Positions 12,175 to 22,824 of a stretch of DNA of 64,000 bases are shown here, in pieces. This DNA is from Siphonodentalium dalli. Lineage: Eukaryota; Mollusca; Scaphopoda; Gadilida; Siphonodentaliidae. The notes under the pieces are model-generated. The model was not told where the DNA came from and made no database searches. It saw nothing but the letters and a program-made list of their open reading frames with translations. The first letter of the stretch is position 1. Each line of letters starts with the position of its first letter. The translations under genes and the position numbers were made by a program. The stretch lies in contig CP136063.1 of assembly GCA_032622095.1 (NCBI GenBank), forward strand, positions 279,367,426-279,431,425, given 5' to 3'.

Positions 12175-12451
12175 TTTTTAAACTAAAGCACCAACCTATG
12201 TTGAATCCGATAGGAAATGTTCAGATAATAACCATAGGTCGTTTGTTGGACGTATAAACTAAACATTTCTCTCAATAAATAGGGCTCCTTCTGCACTTTT
12301 ATTTATCTGTCGTCTGCTTTTATAACCTTAATAGCCATCCAAATGAATAATATACCATTCCAATTTATATTTATAAAACTGAGTGGGAGAATCTATTTAG
12401 TATAGAATGTGTTAACCCTTTCTATACTGAATGGATTCTCTCATTCAGTTA
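12175..12451 (-). mobile_element. TTAA MITE family G, copy 2, with a second G end abutting it
   Basis: The element runs in reverse, ending TTTAGTATAGAATGTGTTAA at 12415. A fresh G end CCCTTTCTATACTGAATGGA follows at once and is cut off by MITE B1 at 12452. This is a head-to-head pile-up at TTAA sites. Confidence 0.7.
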
Positions 12452-12882
12452 TTAACCCTTTCAGTGCCAGGTCCGATTTTTGTATCAACCCATATACCCT
12501 GTGCCAATGCATTCTCTTATATGTGCGAGTCGACTAACAATTTTTCATCATTTGTTATTATTTTTTACAATGTTTTACAATTTTAATAATTTTTTCTTAT
12601 ATTCTTTAATATACTTATTTTGTAGCTTTAGTGCCAGGGAACGTTTTTCATGGGCATCAAAATTACTACTATGAATACTTGGTGATAGTTTTGAGTTATA
12701 ACATGCCCCTAAGGTTTTATCCAGTTTGTTTTAAAATTTGCTATAGCATGCTTAAGCATACCCAACAAAAATTCAACCCAAAACAAACTTTAAACTTTAA
12801 TTTTTAGTTTTATTGAGGGCCGATTTTACAGAAACCGCAAATTAGGGCCGATGAGATCAGCCCCTGGCACTGAATGGGTTAA
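12452..12882 (+). mobile_element. MITE family B, copy 1
   Basis: TTAACCCTTTCAGTGCCAGG at the left and CCTGGCACTGAATGGGTTAA at the right bound a 431-bp element with TTAA at both borders. After TTTTTGTATCAACCCATATA the shared hairpin module begins (CCCTGTGCCAATGCATTCTC) but is truncated. The TTAA target and CCCTTT terminus fit piggyBac-like MITEs. Confidence 0.88.
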
Positions 12883-13013
12883 ACTCGGAATCTTGTCTGA
12901 ATTGTATGTGCTGTATGTTGAATTACATAGGGAAATAATAAACGAATCAGAAAATTGTGATATGTGCATGCTTTGAGCAAAACAAAATATTTCTATAAAC
13001 TAAATTAACCCTT

Positions 13014-13234
13014 GCTATACTAAATGGATTACCCCATTTAATCATAAAAATTATACATTGGAATGATCTTTTATTCATTTGGAGGGTCGTCCTTGTGATA
13101 AAAGCAGACGATATTTAAATAAATGTGCAAATAAAACCCTATTTATTGAGGAAAATGTTTAGATAATAAGTTCAACAAACACTTCCAATGGGATAACTAC
13201 TCATCACTGATGCTTTAGTATAGACGGGTTAAAA
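13014..13234 (+). mobile_element. TTAA MITE family G, copy 3
   Basis: The left end is TTAACCCTTGCTATACTAAA and the right end is CTTTAGTATAGACGGGTTAA. About 220 bp, non-coding. Confidence 0.85.
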
Positions 13235-13542
13235 TTGAGAGCTAGTAAATCATTCGGACCCCCCCCCCCCAAACTGTACCTGATATTGATAACTGGCACG
13301 CATTGGTTTATTACTTAGTATAGATTAATTTTGGTCGAATTAATTGTTTTGATAGGAATATTTAATTGGTTTTGTCTTGAAAACCTAGAAGTTTTGTTTG
13401 GGAAGAAGTTTGCTAAATTGCAAATACAGTATGTTTTCAGAAAAAACCAAACAAACCACTAATTTAGATTTAGTTTTGAAACAAAAATGACATGGTTATC
13501 CATTCTGAAACGGGCCTACGTGTTAGCTATCTCTGCGCGACC

Positions 13543-13725
13543 TTAATCATTTCATGACTGGATATGCACTGGTGTAGCAGTAAAGATCATGTGGCAGAGC
13601 ATTCTCTTATATATGCGAGTCTCACATAGGGAGACTCGCATATATAGGAGAATTCACTGTAAAGGTCAAGGTAAATGTTGTTAAGACCAATGTATTCCCA
13701 TATATATGCGAGGCTCCTTATGGGA
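13543..13725 (+). mobile_element. TTAA MITE family C, partial copy
   Basis: TTAATCATTTCATGACTGGA starts it. Two decayed hairpins of the shared module follow (CATTCTCTTATATATGCGAG at about 13600). The right end is not clear. Confidence 0.6.
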
Positions 13726-14860
13726 GACCGGGAAAAATACCTGTAACATACGAGCATGCAAGCACAACATTAAACAAGCTCATATATAATTATTGACACC
13801 GCTTTTTTCTATCTACTGTTTTGGTCGAAGAATCGTGGACGCTCTTAATAAGAGGCGATCAATGGACATTTTGATAGGCTGACAAATAATGAGTGGGTGT
13901 TAAAACTTCCGCTTTTTAGAGTCGACATATGGTCATCAAAACATCGTGCAGCTATTGACCCCATGAGTTCGACCTAACTATTGTGTTCTGGTATAGAATA
14001 CGTACAATGGCGGTTATATAATGTCAACTCGTCCTGAACATCATTAAGTGCTCTATATAGATTTCCAATGAATACAGTATAGCTTGAAGAGGTATATTTG
14101 TGTGCGAATATCTAGTTTTTGAACATTACATGCCATTGATATCGATTCTGAAACAAGCCGTCTTATCGCCCCCTTAAAGATACATAATCCGAATTAACCT
14201 CTTTAAAAGTTTGCTCAGCTGCTGAAAGTTAAAGTCAAACATCCTAGGTGTACGTTCAGACGACGGCAAATCTGCATCGCAAGTTTACATGCAATTCGGC
14301 GTAGAGGGCTGTAGTGCGCTAGGATATCAACTACTCATAACATAACATGCACACGTCTCACTGTTTGTATCATATGTTGTGAGACGTATGTAATTCCATT
14401 ACGCTCGCTTTTGTGACATCTCGGCCCGGTTTCGGGAATCAACATTTTTACCGTTAATTACTCCCAATCAACATATATAACGTTAATTACTCCTGCGCGA
14501 GCTTTAGTTGCTACAGAAAATCTGTTTTAAAGTAATATTAACATGTATTTAGAACAAAAGATTCATCAACAAAGAACATTCTGTATTATTCAATTTTTGA
14601 TATGGTAACAATAAAGAGAGTTTCCCTCACATCAAAGCGAAAACATGAAAACAGCTGGAAAATGTCTATGAGTTTGGCACATTTGTTGAGAGCAAATAAC
14701 GCACACGTAAAGTCTGTAGATAGGATCTTCGGGTATTTCTCAACCTTAAATATATATCACTCAAATTGCTTAGACAAAATTGCATATTTGAGAGGCTCCG
14801 GCGAGCTCTGTTGGTTTGACATTTCTAATGTTTTCTTTTCTTTTATGTGTCATATTTCAG
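13726..14860. other. Intron 1, last part; no element recognised
   Basis: AT-rich unique-looking sequence. A 108-codon open stretch at 14602-14925 mostly overlaps the intron and exon 2 and shows no domain of its own. Confidence 0.5.
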
Positions 14861-14988
14861 AGATACAAGCAGACCCGTGTCAACATTCTCGGAGATTGCT
14901 ATCAATGCGTGTGTGGGGCGCCTAACCTAAATCCCGAACATGCATCCCTGTCAGTCCAAATGGGGCTCATGGTCATCAAGGCAATTCA
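14861..14988 (+). CDS. Adenylyl cyclase exon 2 of window (C1a, second metal-binding Asp)
   Basis: The acceptor is catatttcag at 14851-14860 and the donor is ca|gtgagt at 14989. The 128-bp exon reads RYKQTRVNILGDCYQCVCG.. then ..NPEHASLSVQMGLMVIKAI, leaving two bases (phase 2). GDC carries the second catalytic Asp of the family and is kept. The usual next residues are YYCVSG; here they are YQCVCG, so the second Tyr is Gln and a Cys replaces Ser. The segment DHA-CxxxGL of typical C1a domains appears as EHASLSVQMGL. The last half of the exon and its donor are copied several times downstream (see the repeat at 14989-15600), an unusual feature for a catalytic exon. Confidence 0.92.
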
Positions 14989-15600
14989 GTGAGTACTTAG
15001 TGTTTATAAGCTGTCCAACATATACCCCGACCATGCATCACTGACAGTCCATATGGGGCTCACGTCATCAAGGCAATCAGTGAGTACTTACATGTGAATA
15101 TGTTGCGCAGCTTAAATCCGGAACAACATGCATCCATGTCAGTCCATATGGGGCTCACCGTCATCAAGGCAATCAGTGAGTACTTACATGTGAATATGTT
15201 GCGCAGCTTAAATCCGGAACAACATGCATCCATGTCAGTCCAAATGGGGCTCACGTCATCAAGGCAATTCATTGAGTACTTAGTGTGTATACGCTGCCCA
15301 ACCTATACCCACACCATGCATCACTGACAGTCCATATGGGGCTCACCGTCATCAAGGCAATTCAGTGAGTACTTACATGTGAATATGCTGCGCAGCTTAA
15401 AACCGGACATGCATCCCTGTCAGCCCGTATGGCCCAGCTTAAACCACGAACACGTATCCATGTCGTGGGCCTCACTGTATTCAAGACAATTCAGTGATCT
15501 CTTACATGTGTATATGCTGCGCAGCTTAAATCCCGAACACGCATCCCTGTCAGTCCGTATGTGGCTCACTGTCATCAAGGCAATTCATTGAATACTTTAC
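14989..15600 (+). repeat. Tandem copies of exon 2's 3' half plus its splice donor
   Basis: About six diverged copies of roughly 95-130 bp each repeat the exon segment from AACCTAAATCCCGAACATGC to the end of the exon together with the intron start. The donor GTGAGTAC is retained at 15080, 15176 and 15365, is altered to GTGATC at 15494, and is lost at about 15274 and 15590 (ATTGAG, TTGAAT). Small indels shift the frame among copies, and no acceptor precedes each one, so they are probably not used as exons. Confidence 0.85.
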
Positions 15601-16415
15601 ACCTGTATATATGCTAACCAAAAACATGCATTTACACGTTATTCCATTGATATAGTAAGATCAAATTGGAAGCTCGTTCCTTTTTTTTTTCATAGTTATA
15701 TAATCATATAAGATTTGACACTATGGTCGTTTTTGCCATATAATATTGTAATATCAAGTTGAACATACACTCTAATCGTTATTCGATAGATATAGTTAAA
15801 TCAATTTGGACACTCTGGCCCTTTTGATCATACTAGTAGATATGGTAAGATCAGTTTGCTCCGTTTGCACGTGAAAACTCTGATGCAACCCAGAACTGCA
15901 GTCTGTTCTACCAAAAACCCGCATTATCTGCTTATAATATAATTAATTATAGGTCGATAATCTGCATAGAATCGCATCGTTTTTGAGTCGATAGTGAACT
16001 GAAAATGAGAGCATTTTGGTCACAGTATCGCCTCATAATTACTTCAGTATAGGTTCATTGTGTGCGGACAATGACACAAATAAACAACTCACGCGGTGTG
16101 TTTTCTTGTGGCCCTCGCCGTAAAACGGAATAACGGATATAAGTCCATTATTCTGCTTAGTTCATAATCAAATAATCCAATATGAACCTATTTGCACATT
16201 ATAGGTCGATTATGGGCGTATTTGCGTAAGGAAATGTTGTGCACTGACATGCCGCAATAACTCGGTGAAATCAGTACCGACGAACTTAGTGTTTCTTGTA
16301 TTGCGCTTGACAGTGAGATACACAGTGGAAGATCGACCAGCTGGTACCTTGATTGTGTTGATATTTTCGATGGTCTCGACACCAGAGATTAATAGGATCA
16401 GTTAAGCTAATTGCC
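15601..16415. other. Intron 2, first part
   Basis: Loose repeats of TTGATATAGTAAGATCAAAT-like words at 15640-15860. No gene seen. Confidence 0.45.
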
Positions 16416-16822
16416 AGACGATTTACTGTGGAGCTTAGTTTGAAGTCCCAGACACAGACGATTTACTGTGGAGCTTATTTTGAAGTCCCAGACACAGACG
16501 ATTTACTGTGGAGCTTAGTTTGAAGTCCCAGACACAGACGATTTACTGTGGAGCTTAGTTTGAAGTCCCAGACACAGACGATTTACTGTGGAGCTTAGTT
16601 TGAAGTCCCAGACACAGACGATTTACTGTGGAGCTTAGTTTGAAGTCCCAGACACAGACGATTTACTGTGGAGCTTAGTTTGAAGTCCCAGACACAGACG
16701 ATTTACTGTGGAGCTTAGTTTGAAGTCCCAGACACAGACGATTTACTGTGGAGCTTAGTTTGAAGTCCCAGACACAGACGATTTACTGTGGAGCTTAGTT
16801 TGAAGTCCCAGACACAGACGAT
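16416..16822. repeat. 40-bp satellite, about 10 copies, almost identical
   Basis: The unit AGACGATTTACTGTGGAGCT + TAGTTTGAAGTCCCAGACAC repeats end to end with only one clear substitution (TTAT at about 16475). Such uniformity implies a recent expansion or active homogenisation. Confidence 0.97.
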
Positions 16823-16875
16823 TCGTCAGTTTGGTTTATATTTACGCATTGTGTACGGCTTGGCATTCTAGTACA

Positions 16876-17169
16876 TGACAAATCAGCCAAGCCTGTCTCT
16901 GCAGCAGATAGATATAACATTTCTTCAGTCAGATATAGCTCATAACATAATTTACAGAGAACTATCTATATACAGCTTCACAATAGACTCGTTTGTTTCA
17001 AGGATGTTGGGTAATGTCATTTGAACCTTCATGAGTTGAAACTTCCCAATTTTAAGCAACAATTATACAACTTCAATCATAGTTATGTCTGTTGAAAGAA
17101 AACGTACAGCGTTTGAACTCCCGCGGGCGAACGTCTATACCACAAAACAATTTTCATTTCTGCTTGGTA
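16876..17169. repeat. Segmental duplicate, copy 1 (with 19844-20136)
   Basis: GACAAATCAGCCAAGCCTGT.. to ..CATTTCTGCTTGGTATTAA is repeated with very few changes at 19844-20136. In both places a family A MITE follows at the same TTAA, so the duplication happened after the MITE landed. Confidence 0.92.
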
Positions 17170-17564
17170 TTAACCCTTTACCCAACAAACCGGCCATACA
17201 CGCCCAAATAAAGCTTCAACAGCCTAAAATATCTTCGGTCTGTCTCAATAACACCATACAAATATGGATATCATTGGAACCGGTTCATTGGCCACATTGT
17301 GATGGTTACAGTTATGCCCTGTGCCAATGCATTATCTTATATATGCGAGTCGACCATAGGTCGCCTCGCATATATAAGAGAATGCATTGGCCTAAAAAAA
17401 AAATTAACACTTTTTACCATTTTTTCTTACATTCTTTAACAATTTTATCATTTTAAATATGTGTTAAGCCAATGCATTATCTTATATATGCGAGGCGACC
17501 TATGGTCGACTCGCATATATAAGAGAATGCATTGGCACAGGGCCGTTCTGTTGGGTAAAGGGTT
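17170..17564 (+). mobile_element. MITE family A, copy 2
   Basis: TTAACCCTTTACCCAACAAA to ..CTGTTGGGTAAAGGGTT, with both double-hairpin palindromes complete. The right TTAA has become TTCT. Confidence 0.92.
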
Positions 17565-17789
17565 CTGCAAGTTTTATTAAATCGCAATACGTAATAAGTC
17601 CACAAATCAACTGCTATAATCCTGATTGGAATTACAAATGTAGTGAATGTTACTTCTAATATTTCCATTTTAAAACTGATCGGTCACCATTGGCCACCCA
17701 CTTTCCATAATTCCTGTCTGTACCAATATCTGCGGGGATGTGGAAATCTAAATTCTAAATTTGAAATATATATTTATTTTATATTGAGA

Positions 17790-18220
17790 AGAATCAGATT
17801 CAGATTCAGATGTTTATTACGCATTTCGTCGCATTTGACATAACAGGCGATTCAATTTCAAACAGTGTACATAATACATAATATAAATGTGAGGTGACAT
17901 AATATACATACACAATACACACAATATAGGTTGGAGTTATTAGTGTACTACATGTACTTGGTATATTGATTGAGGGTATAGCTATCAGATGTGGTGTTTA
18001 AAGTAAGTGGGTCGGGGTGTTGTGGGAGTCAACTGTCTTTTAACATAATACATAATATAAATGTGAGGTGACATAATATACATACACAATACACACAATA
18101 TAGGTTGGAGTTATTAGTGTACTACATGTACTTGGTATATTGATTGAGGGTATAGCTATCAGATGTGGTGTTTAAAGTAAGTGGGTCGGGGTGTTGTGGG
18201 AGTCAACTGTCTTTTAACAG
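17790..18220 (-). mobile_element. Candidate LINE 3' tail with internal 174-bp tandem duplication
   Basis: Read in reverse, AATAAACATCTGAATCTGAA + TCTGATTC is a tail of the type seen at LINE 3' ends. The next segment, 17869-18042, is repeated almost exactly at 18043-18216 (174-bp spacing). The duplication is certain; the LINE call is inference. Confidence 0.5.
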
Positions 18221-19394
18221 AAGTGTAACAGGTTATGGTGTTTATTTGTCCTGTTGTTTCTTCCACTACCATGGATGGCCATAAACCTTCGAACAGCATT
18301 GGAACAATTCGGTAATTTACAGTATTTCCATTCCTTAATCCTGCAAAGAACTGGCTAACCATTTTATTGCAGGTTTTAATGTTTTTTCATTAATGGATGT
18401 TTTTTTCATTTACTGACGAAATAATAGCTCATAGTTAGTGTTTTTTATTTTAACAATGAACTTGAAATTAAACAGTTGACTTGGACTTTGGCTGAATTTC
18501 TCCTCTGTATATTGATTCGTTTGCTGGGTTCTACAATTCAGCAGCGTGTCGCAAGTGAATTGACTGGGTGTGGATTATATGTGCTACCCACGTGTACAAC
18601 ACAGAACACTTCAGTGCATCTTTGTCGCACGTACTGACGACTGATCGAACACAATATCAGATTCCCACCATATCAGCAGAACACCCTTAATGCAGCTCAC
18701 ACATAGTGTCATAAATATAGGTTACTTACTCAAGTACGCAGTGCACTTACCAACCCCCATTAGGCATAATCGATTCACGTGTTATTTTATGACCAACTGA
18801 AGTAATGTATATAATGTTTGATTGTACTCATACAATATCGGTCTCGTTATTATTACATGGTAGGGGCCTACTTAATATACTTTTTTTTATTAATTAGATA
18901 TCACATTTTTTGCCAGAACGTCCTCATATGTTTTAACTGGTTTCACTCGAACAAACATAAATTATTTATAGAATAACATCTACCAATTATAGAAACGATG
19001 TTTTTAATCTAGAAATTCTGGTTAACGTCATTTGCTTCAAATACATTGTGCGCACCACATATATATTGTAATCATAATATAATCACATAATTGCATGTAA
19101 TCATATATGCGTGTATCATACAATGATACCATAACTGTTGCAATATATATTCTCATGATCAACTTTTTCAAAAGCCAATATAATCGAATATCTACTTTAC
19201 TAAATTTGGGTGGGAGGGTGGCCCAACTTTGAAAGCTGAACGTAAATGAACACTAAAATCTTCGTTTTAGAACAATCGAGAAACGCGTGCTGACTCTATT
19301 CAATAGCAATCAACGCTTCTCGTGCGCGAACTACTGTCGCCAATCACCCAGATATGCCCCATCGATTTAACCCATGTTGAACCAATATTTTATA
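18221..19394. other. Intron 2, unannotated stretch
   Basis: AT-rich sequence without recognised repeats. A 67-codon minus-strand open frame at 18159-18362 could belong to the LINE tail but has no recognisable domain. Confidence 0.45.
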
Positions 19395-19718
19395 TTAACC
19401 CTTTCAGTGCCAGGGGCCGATCTCATCGGCCCTAATTTATGGTCTGTAAAATCGGCTCTAAAAAACTATTATTTTTTTTTGGGTTGAATTTTTTTGGGTA
19501 TGCTTAAGCATGCTATGGCGAATTTAAAAACAAACTGGATAAAACCTTAGGGGCATGTTATAACTCAAAACTATCACCAAGTATTCATAGTAATAAGTTT
19601 GATGCCCATGATAAACGTAAGATTCCCTGGCACTAAACCTACAAAATAAGTCTGTTAAAGAATATAAGAAAAAAATATTAAAATTGTAAAAAATTCAAAA
19701 CAATAATAACAAAAGGTG

Positions 19719-19844
19719 AGCGAGCATACTAACATCGCTAACAAACAATATATAATACAGAGCGAGCATACTAACATCGCTAACAAACAATATATAATAC
19801 AGAGCGAGCATACTAACATCGCTAACAAACAATATATAATACAG
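19719..19844. repeat. 42-bp unit, 3 copies
   Basis: AGCGAGCATACTAACATCGC + TAACAAACAATATATAATACAG repeats three times with no visible change. Confidence 0.93.
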
Positions 19845-20136
19845 ACAAATCAGCCAAGCCTGTCTCTGCAGCAGATAGATATAACATTTCTTCAGTCAGA
19901 TATAGCTCATAACATAATTTACAGAGAACTATCTATATACAGCTTCACAACATACTCGTTTGTTTCAAGGATGTTGGGTAATGTCATTTGAACCTTCATG
20001 AGTTGAAACTTCCCAATTTTAAGCAACAATTATACAACTTCAATCATAGTTATGTATGTTGAAAGAAAACGTACAGCGTTTGAACTCCCGCGGGCGAACG
20101 TCTATACCACCAAACAATTTTCATTTCTGATTGGTA
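19844..20136. repeat. Segmental duplicate, copy 2 (with 16876-17169)
   Basis: See copy 1. The few differences include CATAGACTC against CATACTCG and a CTTGGTATT/ATTGGTATT change. Confidence 0.92.
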
Positions 20137-20462
20137 TTAACCCTTTACCCAACAAAACGGCCAAAAACGCCCAAATAAAGCTTCAACAGCTTAAAATATC
20201 TTCGGTCTGTCTCAATAACACCATACAAATATGGATATCATTGGAACCGGTTCATTGGCCACATTGTGATGGTTACAGTTATGCCCTGTGCCAATGCATT
20301 CTCTCATATATAAGAGAATGCATTGGCCTAATAAAATTGTTAAAGAATACAAGATTTTTTTTTGTTTAATTTGTAAAAAATTGTTAGGCCAATGCATTCT
20401 CTTATATATGCGAGGCGACCTATGGTCGACTCGCATATAAAAGAGAATGCATTGGCACAGGG
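20137..20462 (+). mobile_element. MITE family A, copy 3, right end merged into family B
   Basis: It starts TTAACCCTTTACCCAACAAA. The first hairpin is shortened (TTCTCTCATATATAAGAGAA) and the second is intact. Where family A should continue to GGCCGTTCTGTTGGG it instead runs into the family B sequence GGTATATGGGTTGATACAAA. Confidence 0.85.
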
Positions 20463-20507
20463 TATATGGGTTGATACAAAAATCGGACTTGGCACTGAAA
20501 GGGTTAA

Positions 20508-21817
20508 CACCCTTATCTCCAAATCATTCTTGGTTGAACTTCAATAAAGTAATTTATCAATATATGTGAATATCGCTTCATTTTCCCTTAAACCGAGTAA
20601 ACTAATTTAGGGCATCACCAATCAAGAGTAATATTATTTTACGACATCACAAATATGAGTAATATGGTTTTACGACATGCCATAAATCTACTTCACTTCT
20701 AAATAACGTGTAGATATTGATTTGTGTGACGTCATTCGAATGAAAGAGTTGTCAGTTACTAAAAGAGGCGATCTAAATAATAAATAATATAAATTGGTTG
20801 ATTTGATATTATAGGCCTGATGTCAGACCTTCGGTTACACCGGGACCTAATATAAAACCAACCAAGTAATATCATATAAATATACACGCGAAAATTCCCA
20901 TAACACCAAACAATAATCATCAAGCTTGGTTATGCATATGAAAATCGTTCAGTGTTATAATGTCAGTCGATTGTATTCGTTCGCCCAGTTCGAGCTCATG
21001 TTGGTTGAGAGAGCGAAGCCCACATATAATCAAACTGAGACCGTTCAAAAATGATAATGGTTGAGTGATGGTGGTTGAGACGACGAGGATGAAGATGATG
21101 ATGAAATTTTATATGTCACAACGGTGACAGTGGAGGCGGACACATTGCAGAGACTGGGTGATCTCTCTGCTGCATATCTCTACCATAGTGCACCAGTCAT
21201 ACTTCCTTTCTGACTCTGTCACCGGCTGGGTACTAGTCTGGTTTCTATATTTAGCACGGGAGTTTCCAGCAAAATTGGCGAAAACCGGTCGCCCGAATGT
21301 CAAATTTCTTATGTGCTTTGAGAACAATTCCCGCACTAAAAACAATTTTCGCAAGCTACTCGTCAAAATTGCAGAAAATAAGAACTATTGTGTTCGACTC
21401 GTCACGCATGTTGTCGTGACATTGTCGTCCATGTGCGTTTATACTTTTGTGTTGATAAAATAATCAGAGAACCAACTCACACCGTTTGGCAATATAGTTC
21501 TTTGCTTCTAGTGGGACTTTTCCAAACTTAAGGTACGAAATTACAAAAATTTGAATCGCTATTTTGTGTTTAAGAAGGGCAGCATGTTGCTCTACTCGCT
21601 TAGTATATATCTTAATATCGCGGAAGTTCACCAAATGTGGGTGAAATGTCGCCGGTAGCAGCTGTCTTACCGAGTTATCAAGGGAGGTAAACCCTGCATG
21701 TAGTTTGGCACGCATATAGACAGTTCAGAACCCTGGTACAAGCCCCATCGTGCACGAATTATGTTCCCTTTCTTCGAGTGGACAAGCATCTCCAGTGACC
21801 GATCCACCGGTGGTGAC
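20508..21817. other. Intron 2, unannotated stretch
   Basis: A short direct repeat GAGTAATATNNTTTTACGAC lies at about 20625-20680. A 101-codon frame at 21158-21463 has no domain I know and no splice signals that would tie it to the cyclase. Confidence 0.4.
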
Positions 21818-22205
21818 GATAATGTTGCTGTTGGTGATGATGGTGGAGATGCTGGTTGAGATGATGACGATGATTATGATGATGATGATGACGATGATGA
21901 ACATGATGATTATGAAGATGATGATGATGGTGATGATGATGATGATGATGACGATGACGATGACGGTGATGGTGGTGGAGGTGGTGGATGTGGTGGTGAT
22001 GGTGGTGGTGGTGACGGTGACGGTGGTGGTTGTGGTGGTGATGGTGTGTGGTGGTGACGGTGGTGGTGGTGGTGGTGGTGACGGTGGTGGTGATGGTGAT
22101 GGTGGTGGTGGTGGTGGTGATGACGGTGATGGTGATGATGGTGGTGGTGGTGGTAGTGGTGATGATGGTGGTGGTGGTGGTGATGGTGGTGGTGATGATG
22201 ATAAT
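21818..22205 (+). repeat. GAT/GGT trinucleotide tract
   Basis: An imperfect (GAT)n run passes into (GGT)n and mixed GAT/GGT. It ends about 60 bp before the exon 3 acceptor. All frames are open through it, giving false Met/Val/Gly-rich or His/Thr-rich proteins. Confidence 0.97.
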
Positions 22206-22267
22206 AAACAAGAATAAGAAGGTTATGATTTTCGTCCTCATTGTGTGTATGCTATTTTCGTTTTTAG

Positions 22268-22426
22268 GAGTCTGAGAGATACGACAGAGTCGGATATCAA
22301 CATGAGGGTTGGTGTTCATTCTGGATCAATCCTTGCGGGTATCGTAGGTCACTCACAGTGGCGTTTAGATCTTATTGGACTCGACGTACAAATCACCAAT
22401 GAACTCCGTAGGCACTGTCCATCCGC
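22268..22426 (+). CDS. Adenylyl cyclase exon 3 of window (C1a, MRVGVHSG strand)
   Basis: The acceptor is ..cgtttttag at 22267 and the donor is c|gtaagt at 22427. The 159-bp exon takes one base to complete the codon from exon 2 and leaves two. It reads SLRDTTESDINMRVGVHSG then SILAGIVGHSQWRLDLIGLD.., ending ITNELRRHCPS. NMRVGVHSGxxxxGxxG is the strand and dimer-interface motif common to C1a domains of adenylyl cyclases. The next stretch is normally KWQYDVWSxDVxxAN; here it is QWRLDLIGLDVQITN, so the DVW element is changed. This suggests a divergent, possibly lineage-specific isoform. A 400-bp GAT/GGT trinucleotide tract ends about 60 bp before the acceptor. Confidence 0.92.
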
Positions 22427-22657
22427 GTAAGTAATTGAGCTCAACTCAGGGACTCTTACTATTCTAAGAGGTGGCTCCATCTAAATAGCCAGCATTTGAT
22501 GCCAAAATACTCTTCTTTCTTTAGACTGCTATCATATCAGATATCACATACATCGTGTAATGTATTGTATTTTTTTGGACGAGTTAAATAATGTTTACAC
22601 TAAAGTTTTCATGCACGACCAAAATAATATTTATCACATTTTGACATAAGGCCTGCT

Positions 22658-22824
22658 ATATAAGGATTAACTGTCATGTGGACTGTTTTTATGGAGATGT
22701 AACCGTGAGGTATAAGTGGACATAACTTGTGTAAAACCCGAAGGGTTTTACATACAAGTTATGACCACTTACCTCACGGTTACATCTCCATAAAAATAGT
22801 CCACATGACAGTTAATCCTTATAT
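22658..22824. repeat. Long hairpin, about 75-bp arms
   Basis: ATATAAGGATTAACTGTCAT.. pairs with ..ATGACAGTTAATCCTTATAT. The centre is CCCGAAGGG. It begins about 230 bp after exon 3. Confidence 0.93.

Larger units (their letters stand above)
19395..20507 (+). mobile_element. MITE family B, copy 2, carrying a large insertion
   Basis: The ends are TTAACCCTTTCAGTGCCAGG and TTGGCACTGAAAGGGTTAA, with TTAA on both sides. The first 320 bp match B1 in reverse order. Then comes foreign DNA (42-bp triple repeat, segmental duplicate, MITE A3), and the last part returns to B-type sequence. Confidence 0.85.

Noticed and set aside
16416-16822. CRISPR-like regular array
   Set aside because: The 40-bp units are directly adjacent with no variable spacers, and the DNA is from an animal.
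21750-22319. Met/Val/Gly-rich and His/Thr-rich open frames
   Set aside because: They are translations of the GAT/GGT trinucleotide tract.
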